The notes under the pieces: generated by a model
The model's database searches: none
The model's input: the letters and a program-made list of their open reading frames with translations, nothing else
What the model was told of the DNA's origin: nothing
Program-made: the position numbers and the translations under genes
Assembly: GCF_003054325.1 (NCBI RefSeq)
Contig: NZ_QBKU01000001.1
Span: forward strand, 310,001 to 374,000
DNA length: 64,000 nt
DNA from: Sulfitobacter mediterraneus
GTDB lineage: Bacteria; Pseudomonadota; Alphaproteobacteria; Rhodobacterales; Rhodobacteraceae
Direction of reading: 5' to 3'
Part shown: positions 8,653 through 16,307 of the stretch, in pieces
Layout of the letters: each line of letters starts with the position of its first letter
Position numbering within the stretch: position 1 is the stretch's first letter

Positions 8653-9549
8653 ATGAGAATCGGGTTGATTGGCCTTGGCGGCATGGGCCGCGGACTGGCC
8701 AAGAACATGGCGGCTAAAGGTATCGACTTAACAGTTTCGGATCTGGATCAATCGCGTGTCGATCACGCGGTAGGCTTGGGTGCGAAACAAGGGAGCACAG
8801 CGGCGCAGATGGCTGCTGATTGCGACGTGTTGATGATCTGCGTCACCACAGCAGAAGCAGTGCAAAGCATTGCATTGGGGCCGGATGGTGCACTGGCGCA
8901 TATGTCACCGGGCGACGTTTTGGTTGATCACACGACTGTATCTGCCGAACACGTTGATCTGATGCGGGCGCAATGTGATGCCGCAGGTGTCCGCTACGCC
9001 GAAGCGCCGATGACACGCACCCCCGCGCACGCCGACCGCGGCGAGGTCAACATCCTATTTGGCGGCGACGAAGAACTGATCGAGCATCTTCGCCCGGTGT
9101 TTGGAACCTATGCCGAGAACATCTTTCACGTTGGTCCTGCCGGTCATGCGATCCGCCTCAAGCTGATCCATAATTATATCGCTTTCGCCAATGTCGCGAC
9201 CTTCTGCGAAGGCTTCGCGCTGGCGGCAAAAGAGGGACTCGATATGAGCAAAGTCATCGGGATCATCTCTGCCGCGGGCGGGAAGTCAGGAATGATGGAC
9301 CTTTATGGTGAATTGACGCTGCTGCGAGATTTCACCCCGCATATGTCCCTGTCCAACGCACAAAAAGACGTTCGCTATTACGCTGAATGGCTGGAGCAAG
9401 CCGGCCTGCCCGGCTTCATGGCGCAATCTGTTCATCAAACCTACGCGCTGGCCTCGATCATGGGGCATGGCGACGAAGGCTGCACCGCTGTCATCAAGGC
9501 ATACGAAGATCCTACAGGGGTCGAGGCGAAACTGCCCGAGGCGCAATAG
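8653..9549 (+). CDS. NAD(P)-dependent beta-hydroxyacid dehydrogenase (3-hydroxyisobutyrate dehydrogenase family)
   Basis: A 298-residue enzyme with the N-terminal dinucleotide motif GLIGLGGMGRG and the family's catalytic lysine at K170 in RLKLIHN. The substrate loop reads APMTRTPAHA (about residues 118-127) instead of the common APVSGG. Its Arg122-Thr123 aligns with the Arg-Thr of the sulfolactaldehyde reductase YihU, where the arginine helps hold a sulfonate. Two other YihU positions that I recall contacting the sulfonate are changed (H173, A177). It is the first gene of the rightward arm and is followed by a TRAP transporter. Tartronate semialdehyde reductase and 3-hydroxyisobutyrate dehydrogenase remain possible. 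Confidence 0.83.
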   Translation: MRIGLIGLGGMGRGLAKNMAAKGIDLTVSDLDQSRVDHAVGLGAKQGSTAAQMAADCDVLMICVTTAEAVQSIALGPDGALAHMSPGDVLVDHTTVSAEHVDLMRAQCDAAGVRYAEAPMTRTPAHADRGEVNILFGGDEELIEHLRPVFGTYAENIFHVGPAGHAIRLKLIHNYIAFANVATFCEGFALAAKEGLDMSKVIGIISAAGGKSGMMDLYGELTLLRDFTPHMSLSNAQKDVRYYAEWLEQAGLPGFMAQSVHQTYALASIMGHGDEGCTAVIKAYEDPTGVEAKLPEAQ

Positions 9550-9623
9550 GCCTTGCCCCATACACATGCCGCAACGTGTCATCTGCGCGGCGCAAAATAA
9601 ACTGCATTACGGGAGGAAACCAA

Positions 9624-10595
9624 ATGCTCAAGAAACTACTGATCACCGGCGCAATTTCGGCGCTTATGTCCGGAACGGCATTCGCACAGGATGTCACGCT
9701 ACGGCTTGCACATTTCGCCGCCGAAGCGCATCCGGGCCACATCGCCGCACAGGCCTTTGCCAAGGCCGTTTCTGAGCGCACGGATGGCGCCGTCGCGGTG
9801 GAGCTTTTCCCCGCCAACCAGTTGGGCAGCCCGCCAGAGCAGCATGAGCAGACCGTTCTTGGCGCCATCGAAATGAACCTGCCAACGCAGGGCGCGCTCG
9901 ACAAATATGAAAAGGCATTTGGCACGGTGATGACGCCTTTCGCCTTCTCCAGCTATGAAGAAGCGCATGCGATCCTTGATGGGCCGTTCATGGATTGGGC
10001 CGCTCCCAAGCTCGAAGAGCAGGGCCTGGTTATGCTGTCCAACTGGGAATACGGATTTCGCAATATCACCAACTCGGTTCGCCCGATCAATGCACCCAGC
10101 GACGTCGAAGGCCTGAAACTGCGCACCCCGTCAGAGTTGCAAATCGTGGCGGCAATGGAAGGGCTTGGCGCGGCGACAACGCAGATTGCGTTCCCCGAGC
10201 TTCCCAATGCATTGAACCAGGGTGTGGTGGACGGGCAGGAAAACCCGATTGGCGTTATCTATCACTTCAAGTTGAATGATTTCCAAACCAATCTTGCCGT
10301 CACGCGCCACGTCTATAATTCCATGGTGCATGTGATCAACAAAGACGTCTTTGACGCGCTCACCCCAGAGCAGCAGACCATCCTGCGCGAAGAAAGCAAA
10401 CGCGCGGGTGATATGATGCGTGCCGCGGTGATCGCCCAAGAAGAAGACGAGATCGCAGCGCTTGAGGCGGCAGGCATGGCCGTGACCCGTCCGGATCTCG
10501 CCCCCTTTGCAGCCCTGATGGGTCCAGCGCGGGCGCGGGTTGCCGAGTTCTCCGGTCAGGAGAACATGGACACCTTCCTCAGCTTCCTGAAGTAA
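9624..10595 (+). CDS. TRAP transporter solute-binding protein, DctP type
   Basis: A 323-residue periplasmic binding protein of a TRAP (Na+-coupled) importer. It starts with a clear signal peptide ending at SGTAFAQ, followed by VTLRLAHFAAEAHPGH, the normal DctP opening. GGGAGG stands 7 nt before the ATG at 9624. Residues GLKLRTP near the middle belong to the conserved region carrying the ligand-binding arginine that clamps the substrate carboxylate. A dicarboxylate or hydroxyacid substrate is therefore likely. It lies 74 nt after the dehydrogenase and starts the P-M-Q transporter set. Confidence 0.93.
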   Translation: MLKKLLITGAISALMSGTAFAQDVTLRLAHFAAEAHPGHIAAQAFAKAVSERTDGAVAVELFPANQLGSPPEQHEQTVLGAIEMNLPTQGALDKYEKAFGTVMTPFAFSSYEEAHAILDGPFMDWAAPKLEEQGLVMLSNWEYGFRNITNSVRPINAPSDVEGLKLRTPSELQIVAAMEGLGAATTQIAFPELPNALNQGVVDGQENPIGVIYHFKLNDFQTNLAVTRHVYNSMVHVINKDVFDALTPEQQTILREESKRAGDMMRAAVIAQEEDEIAALEAAGMAVTRPDLAPFAALMGPARARVAEFSGQENMDTFLSFLK

Positions 10596-10652
10596 CCCAA
10601 TGGTTGCTCGCGGCCCAATCAGTCGCGGGCGGCCCCACCCAGGGCTTTTCAC

Positions 10653-11939
10653 ATGACGACGTTTATCATTCTGGGCGTGCTGGTGCTGTTGATCGCCATT
10701 GGCGTGCCGATTGCGGTTTCCCTTGGGCTGACGGCGGTTGGATTTTACGCATTGCAAGGCGACTTTCGTATTCTCGCTATGCTGCCCCAGCGTATGTTCT
10801 CCGCGACCACTGGCTTCACCCTATTGGCGATCCCGTTTTTCATCCTTGCGGGTACGTTGATGAATACAGGCGGAATCACCGAACGCATCTTTCGCTTTGC
10901 CAATGCATCCGTGGGTCATGTGCGCGGCGGTCTGGGCCAGGTTAACGTGCTGGCGTCGCTGTTCTTCTCTGGCATGTCCGGGGCTGCCGTGGCGGATGCT
11001 GCCGGCCTAGGACAAGTCGAACTCAAGGCGATGGCCGACAAAGGCTATGACCCGGATTTTAGCGCGGCAATCACCGCGGCTTCTTCGACGATCGGGCCGG
11101 TGTTTCCCCCCTCGATCCCCTTTGTCCTTTATTCCTCGATCACTGGCGTGTCTGTCGCACAGTTGTTCCTTGCCGGTGTGGTGCCCGGCGTGCTGATGGC
11201 GCTGGCCCTCATGGGGGCCGTCTGGCTGGTGGCCTTGCGCCACAAGATGCCGCGGGCCGATCACATCGACTGGATCGAAATCTGGCAAAGCTTCAAAGGC
11301 GCAGCCCTTTCCCTTTTGACCCCAATCATCATCATCGCGGGTATTTTCGGCGGGTTATTTACCCCCACCGAGGCCGGCGTTGCCGCGAGCGCCTATGCGA
11401 TGTTTCTTTCCATGGTTGTCTACCGCGAAATCGCACCCCGCGACCTGCCCGGCATTTTCTGGAGCACCCTGCAACACACCATCCGTGTGATGTTTGTCAT
11501 CGCCGCAGCAGGTTTCTTTGGCTGGCTCTTAGTACACCAGCGCGTGCCGGATGCACTTGTTTCCTCAATGATAGGGTTTTCTGACAATCCGGCCGTGATC
11601 CTGATCATCGTCGTCGCGATCTTGCTGGTATTAGGCATGTTCCTTGAGGGGATTGCAGTCATCGTTTTGACCGTGCCGCTGTTCCTGCCGGTGATGCAAC
11701 AGATTGGGGTCGATCCTGTTCAAATCGGGGTGATCATGATCATGTGCTCGATGCTGGGCTTGCTCACCCCGCCAGTCGGGATGGTGCTTTTTGCCGTTGC
11801 TTCAGTCGCGCGAATGCCTGTCGGGCGTTTGTCACGCGCTCTTGTTCCTTATCTCATCGGTCTTGCACTGGTTCTTGTGCTGGTCGTTGCCGTGCCAGGG
11901 GTGTCTACTTGGCTGCCCAATCTGGTGATGGGACCATGA
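10653..11939 (+). CDS. TRAP transporter large permease, DctM type
   Basis: A 428-residue membrane protein of the DctM/ion-transporter family with about twelve hydrophobic segments. Conserved stretches include FFSGMSGAAVADAAGLGQ and the later GLLTPPVGM. It forms the main Na+-coupled channel with the small DctQ subunit. In most TRAP operons Q precedes M; here M comes first and its TGA overlaps the DctQ ATG (ATGA). Confidence 0.93.
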   Translation: MTTFIILGVLVLLIAIGVPIAVSLGLTAVGFYALQGDFRILAMLPQRMFSATTGFTLLAIPFFILAGTLMNTGGITERIFRFANASVGHVRGGLGQVNVLASLFFSGMSGAAVADAAGLGQVELKAMADKGYDPDFSAAITAASSTIGPVFPPSIPFVLYSSITGVSVAQLFLAGVVPGVLMALALMGAVWLVALRHKMPRADHIDWIEIWQSFKGAALSLLTPIIIIAGIFGGLFTPTEAGVAASAYAMFLSMVVYREIAPRDLPGIFWSTLQHTIRVMFVIAAAGFFGWLLVHQRVPDALVSSMIGFSDNPAVILIIVVAILLVLGMFLEGIAVIVLTVPLFLPVMQQIGVDPVQIGVIMIMCSMLGLLTPPVGMVLFAVASVARMPVGRLSRALVPYLIGLALVLVLVVAVPGVSTWLPNLVMGP

Positions 11940-12409
11940 GCGCGCTGGATCACCGCCTCGGTCAGCTTTTGCGGATCGTACCCATCACATGCCTCAGTCT
12001 GCTGTTTCTGCTGCTGTTCATCAACGTGGTTGCGCGGACCTTTCAGCTTGCTGGATTCGCGTGGTTCGATGAGGTGGTGCAGGGCCTTTTTGCCTGGATG
12101 GTCTTTATCGGCGCTGCGGCTCTGTGGCGGGACAAGGACCACTTTCAGGTCCACTGGCTGATAGAAACCTTGCCACCAGCCCCCTCGCGTCTGCTGCGCA
12201 TTTTGATTGCGCTCATCAGCCTGTGCTTCTTGTTTGCAATGACATGGTACGGCGCGTCGCTGACGCTTGATGCACGTGCGCTGACCCCGATCCTCGATCT
12301 GCCGACATCCTTGTTCTACGCCGCCATCCCCATCTCGGGCGCAGTGATGAGTATCTATGCCTGTGTCGATCTATTCAAATTAACCACCAATAAGGAGATC
12401 AAATCATGA
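11936..12409 (+). CDS. TRAP transporter small permease, DctQ type
   Basis: A 157-residue protein with four predicted membrane helices and the usual DctQ features: an aromatic/acidic segment FAWFDEVVQG after helix 1 and WRDKDHFQVHWL after helix 2. Its ATG overlaps the stop of DctM and its TGA overlaps the ATG of the NIPSNAP gene, so the three are translationally coupled. A much longer upstream open frame inside DctM is coincidental. Confidence 0.9.
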   Translation: MSALDHRLGQLLRIVPITCLSLLFLLLFINVVARTFQLAGFAWFDEVVQGLFAWMVFIGAAALWRDKDHFQVHWLIETLPPAPSRLLRILIALISLCFLFAMTWYGASLTLDARALTPILDLPTSLFYAAIPISGAVMSIYACVDLFKLTTNKEIKS

Positions 12410-12726
12410 TCTACGATCACCGCACCTATACCTGCCATCCGGGCCGGATCAAAAAACACATGCAGCTATATGCCGATCACGGCTGGGAAGTGCAGCGCAA
12501 GCATTTGGGCGAACCGGCTGTTTATGGCGCGGTCGAAACCGGTGATGTGAATTCCTACGTTCATATTTGGGTCTACAAGGACGCCGCAGACCGCAGCACC
12601 CGCCGCGCCGCTCTGGCCGCCGATCCAGATTGGCAGAAATTCCTCAAACTCAGCAGCGAAAGCGGCAATCTGGCCAGTCAGGTCAACACGATCCTGACCC
12701 CTGCGCCATTCTTTGATCCCAAATAG
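12406..12726 (+). CDS. NIPSNAP-family protein
   Basis: A 106-residue protein of the NIPSNAP (ferredoxin-like alpha/beta barrel) family, recognisable from MIYDHRTYTCHPGR at the start and the central YVHIWVYKDAADR. Small NIPSNAP proteins often accompany bacterial catabolic operons, but their reaction is mostly unknown. It shares an ATGA overlap with DctQ and ends the rightward operon. Intact and of normal length. Confidence 0.85.
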   Translation: MIYDHRTYTCHPGRIKKHMQLYADHGWEVQRKHLGEPAVYGAVETGDVNSYVHIWVYKDAADRSTRRAALAADPDWQKFLKLSSESGNLASQVNTILTPAPFFDPK

Positions 12727-12730
12727 GCGA

Positions 12731-13061
12731 TCAACCAGCCGCCAAAACATCGAAGACAGTGTGGCTCACACGCGGGTCTTCGACCATTTCCAACAAAATC
12801 TCTGTTTCCTTGGCATTCTGCGCCCGCGCGGGCGAGGCAAGCGCACGCTCCATCGCGGCTTGATCTAGATAGGTCATTTCAAGCGCAAGGCAGGCATTCT
12901 CCAGCAAGCCATCGCGACCTTCGGTGCGCAGAACCCCGCACCTACGATATGCCGGGAAACGAAGAGATCAACGGCAACATCCGCTTTGTCACATGGGCCT
13001 CGAATGCGGCCGCGGACTCGGCTGGTAAATGACCAGAAAATACGGCGAGACGAATAATCAT
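12731..13061 (-). pseudogene. Frameshifted small Dabb/EthD-like (monooxygenase-fold) gene
   Basis: The minus-strand ATG at 13059-13061 opens MIIRLAVFSGHLPAESAAAF and continues for about 39 codons to a TAG. The following frame, offset by one base, carries on for roughly 70 codons (LLENACLALEMTYLDQAA as a landmark) to a TGA at 12731-12733. Total length is 331 nt, one more than a multiple of three, as expected for a single indel near 12940-12950. The two parts together have the size and composition of a one-domain ferredoxin-like fold protein. The family call is tentative; the frameshift is directly visible. Confidence 0.6.
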
Positions 13062-13149
13062 CGGCTTGTCCTAATTGAACCAAACGCATTGCGCCCGGCC
13101 GGGGGACGTACTGCGATTACAATACAGACCCGGCATAGGGAGGACTACC

Positions 13150-13464
13150 CTGAAATACCAAACACTCGCAGCGATCAACATCGCTTTTGCCACACCGGTG
13201 CTGGCTGAACTTCCGGAAAAAGACATCACTTTGATCGTACCTTGGTCCGCCGGCGGCGGCACAGATACCATTGCCCGCACCTTGGTGGCAGAGGCAGAAA
13301 GCTGTCTTGGCGCAAACGTCAATGTGGTCAACCGCACAGGCGCGGTTGGCGCATCCGGCATGGGCGCAACTGCAACGGCGCGGCCCGGTGGATACACAAT
13401 CGGTTTGGTTACATTTGAACTTACGGCCTATGAACCGATGGGCATGGTTGACCTAGGCCCCGAT
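13150..13464 (+). pseudogene. tctC remnant (tripartite tricarboxylate transporter binding protein)
   Basis: Begins with KYQTLAAINIAFATPVLA, a signal peptide, then ITLIVPWSAGGGTDTIART, the unmistakable opening of Bug/TctC proteins. The codon at the expected start is CTG, 6 nt after GGAGG, so an ATG-to-CTG change probably removed the start. TctC similarity stops after roughly 105 residues and the frame runs into unrelated sequence. The C-terminal two thirds are gone, apparently in the same deletion that removed the N-terminus of tctB. Confidence 0.75.
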
Positions 13465-13783
13465 GATTGCGGGGGGCCTTACAGCCTCGCTTGCCCTGAT
13501 TGCACTGCTCCAAACCCGCGCGGCGCCCGAGGCTCATGCAAACGGGACCAGCCGCCGCGTTAGGGCGTTACTTGCGGGCACAGCGTTGTTTCTCGCCCTC
13601 ATGCCTGTGATTGGCTATCCGCTGATCGCGCCGCTTTGGGTGGCGGGCACGATGATCATCCTCGGCGCGCGCCACCACCTTACAATTGCGGGAACTGCCG
13701 TGATCCTTCCGGCTGTCGCCTATTCCCTGCTCGCAGGTCTGGCCTATGCGCCACCCCCACTGGGCATCTTGGGAGACATTTGA
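13463..13783 (+). pseudogene. tctB remnant (small permease, N-terminus lost)
   Basis: An open frame of 106 codons rich in hydrophobic residues, with PVIGYPLIAPLWVAGTMIIL and LPAVAYSLLAGLAYAPPP typical of the second half of TctB. The first transmembrane segments are missing and it begins at the junction with tctC. Its TGA directly precedes the tctA ATG, the normal tctB-tctA arrangement, which supports the call. Confidence 0.7.
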
Positions 13784-15121
13784 ATGGACTTCGCGATCAT
13801 CGCCGGCTTTGCCACGATATTCTCTGACCCTGTTGTGCTGCTCTATATCCTTGGGGGTGTATTGGCTGGTGTTTTTGTCGGCGCCCTTCCCGGCCTGACC
13901 GCGACAAGGCATCCTGATGCTAATCGGGGTCTTTTGTGGCGGCATCTAAGGGGGCTCATTGTCGGCGATCCTGTTGCGCACGCCCTGCACACCTGCGGCG
14001 GCGGCAACGATGCTTGACGGGTTTCCCATGTCGCAAAAAGGCGAGGCCCGACGGGCCATCGGCCTTGCCACCTTGGCGTCATTTGTCGGCGGCTCTGTCG
14101 GGGCGATCATCATGACCCTTCTCGCGCCGACACTGGCGCGGGCTGGGCTTGCCTTTGGTCCGCCCGAGTTTTTTGCCCTGACCTTGTTTGGTCTTGCGAT
14201 GATCGTGGCGGTGTCGGGCAAGAACCTGCTGCGCGGCGCTTTGGCGGCTGCGGCTGGCGTATTGATAACAACGATCGGCTTTGACCCCCTTTCAGCCCAG
14301 ACCCGCTATACTTTTGGGTCGCGTGAGTTATTGGGCGGTGTGGAACTGATCCCCGTCCTGATTGGCCTTTTTGGCGTGGCGCAAGTCTTTGCGCGGGCCG
14401 AAAACATGCTGACGTTCCCGAAAGAAGCTGCAACAGGGAATTTCCTGCCAAGGCTGGCCGATTTGATCATCACCCGTTGGACCATGCTCAAATCTGCTTT
14501 CATTGGCGTTTTTGTCGGCGCTGTTCCCGGCGCAGGTTGCGATATTGCTGCATTTGCGACCTATGCCGAGGCTAAACGCGCGGCAGCCGACCCCGATACA
14601 TTTGGCAAAGGCAACATTCAGGGCGTCGCAGCCCCCGAAGCCGCCAACAACGCAGGGACGGCGGGCGCATTGATCCCGATGCTGTCGCTGGGGGTGCCGG
14701 GGGATGCTGTCACCGCGGTATTGCTTGGCGCATTGACCATCCACGGATTTGAGCCAGGCCCGGTGTTTTTTTCTGCCAACCCTGGTCTGGTCAACTCGAT
14801 CTTTGCCGGGGTAATCGTGACCCAATCGATTTTGCTGGTTGTTGGCCTTTCCCTTGCTGGCTTTTCGGCAGATTGATCCGCATCGATCAACGGATCATGG
14901 TTCCCGCCATCTTGTTCCTGTGCATGTTTGGCGCCTATTCCATGCGCTACAGCCTGTTCGATATGTACCTGACTTTGGGGATCGGCCCTTCACCCGTGGA
15001 AGTGTTGGTCACAGAACCCTGCAAAAGCCTAGAGCGGACGGCGACCCTGATCGGATCAAGCTTCATCATTTTGTGTGCCGTTGCCACGCCGGGGTATATT
15101 GCCTCAGAGGACATTCACATG
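13784..15121 (+). pseudogene. tctA pseudogene (large permease, multiply disrupted)
   Basis: TctA opens normally (VFVGALPGLTAT). About 20 conserved residues are then missing and the frame changes. The next frame continues as LMLIGVFCGGI, meets a TAA where TctA normally has tyrosine, and goes on as GGSLSAILLRTP. A long intact stretch (13959-14876) covers the middle, including FAFGPPEF-like and PEAANNAGTAGALIPMLSLG landmarks. It ends early at SLAGFSAD by another frameshift, after which MVPAILFLCMFGAYSMR continues in a third frame with further losses. No functional permease can be made. The right end is approximate. Confidence 0.8.
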
Positions 15122-15134
15122 AAAAGGTCGGGGC

Positions 15135-16175
15135 TTACCCCTCCGGTCCCTCGCTTAAAATACACAGAACCCGCGCATCTTTTGTCAGATCCAGTTCCCG
15201 ACGTTGGTCCGCGGATGCAGCCAGCAAGGCGGCAACACCAGCAGCGCCAGATTCCGTTGACGGCCATCCAGCCACCATCATAGCGCCAGCGCCCGCTTCG
15301 GCCTCCGCCTCGGACAGCAGCACAAAATCATCCGCATCCCGCGCCAATCCTTTGAGCGCAATCAGCGAAGGCATCTTGCAATCCAGGCGCCCCATATTAC
15401 TGACCGGGCCGCCACCTTCGGTTGGTCCGCCTGCGGCGACAGACCCATAAAGCGCGGCGGCAAATGCCGGTTCCGCCACGATGATTCTCGGCACGTCCCC
15501 CCAAACCTGCCGGGCCAACGTCGCGCATGATCCGGCCAAACCGCCGACGCCTGCCTGCAAAAAGATATGGCTGGGCACCTGCTCCATCTGTTCAATCGCC
15601 TCAGCCATCAAGGCAAGGTATCCCTCCATAACGCGGTGAGGATATTCCATATACCCCTCCCATGAGCTGTCCGACAAAAGCCGCCAGCCATTGTCTGACG
15701 CGGCCTGCGCTGCAGCTTCCATAGACGCCTCATAGGTTTCACCGGCCCGCACAACCTCAGCCCCTTGATCCGCCAACCGTGCGGCGAATGCCTCTGGCAC
15801 CGTCTGGGCAATATAGACAACTGCCCGCGCGCCAAAGGCAGCTGCCCCTGCGGCTACAGACATCCCATGATTGCCCGCGCTTGCGGTCACATAGGTCGCA
15901 CCTTTGGCATTTCCCTGCTCGGCGTCATGGGCAATCACATAGGCCGCGCCCAGCGCCTTGAAGCTGCCCAAACCCATGCGGCCGCGTTCGTCTTTGATCC
16001 AAACCTCCGCCACATCTGCCTGTGCCGCTATTGGTTTGGCCGACACCAACGGCGTTTGCCCCGCTGCCGGACACCGCTTGAGCAAGGCCATCGGCGCATC
16101 CGCTTCCACCGAAGGAAAGGGAACATCATCTAGCCCGGTAAGGGCCGCCGGACGGTTGTTGTGCAAAATATCCAT
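15135..16175 (-). CDS. PLP-dependent diaminopropionate ammonia-lyase-like enzyme
   Basis: A 346-residue fold-type II PLP enzyme. The cofactor lysine is K73 in GLGSFKALGAAYV, the substrate loop is TASAGNHGMSVA, and the phosphate-binding glycine loop is QAGVGGLAG. These match diaminopropionate ammonia-lyase (YgeX type), although that family is usually nearer 400 residues, so this one is short. The ATG at 16173-16175 has GGAG 7 nt upstream. A longer in-frame extension runs back into the MttB gene but is antisense to it and has no family sequence. It diverges from the MttB-like gene. Threonine dehydratase-like activity is an alternative. Confidence 0.82.
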   Translation of the reverse strand: MDILHNNRPAALTGLDDVPFPSVEADAPMALLKRCPAAGQTPLVSAKPIAAQADVAEVWIKDERGRMGLGSFKALGAAYVIAHDAEQGNAKGATYVTASAGNHGMSVAAGAAAFGARAVVYIAQTVPEAFAARLADQGAEVVRAGETYEASMEAAAQAASDNGWRLLSDSSWEGYMEYPHRVMEGYLALMAEAIEQMEQVPSHIFLQAGVGGLAGSCATLARQVWGDVPRIIVAEPAFAAALYGSVAAGGPTEGGGPVSNMGRLDCKMPSLIALKGLARDADDFVLLSEAEAEAGAGAMMVAGWPSTESGAAGVAALLAASADQRRELDLTKDARVLCILSEGPEG

Positions 16176-16307
16176 CCGCGCACTCCAATACGCTGCCGGT
16201 CGCAGGTCAAGCGGTTTGCGGCCTGTTTTGTGGAAAACACTTCGCCATTGGACAACCAGCGACGTCGCTAATGTGCAAGCCTGAAGGCAATTCAGAAAGG
16301 GATCGCC

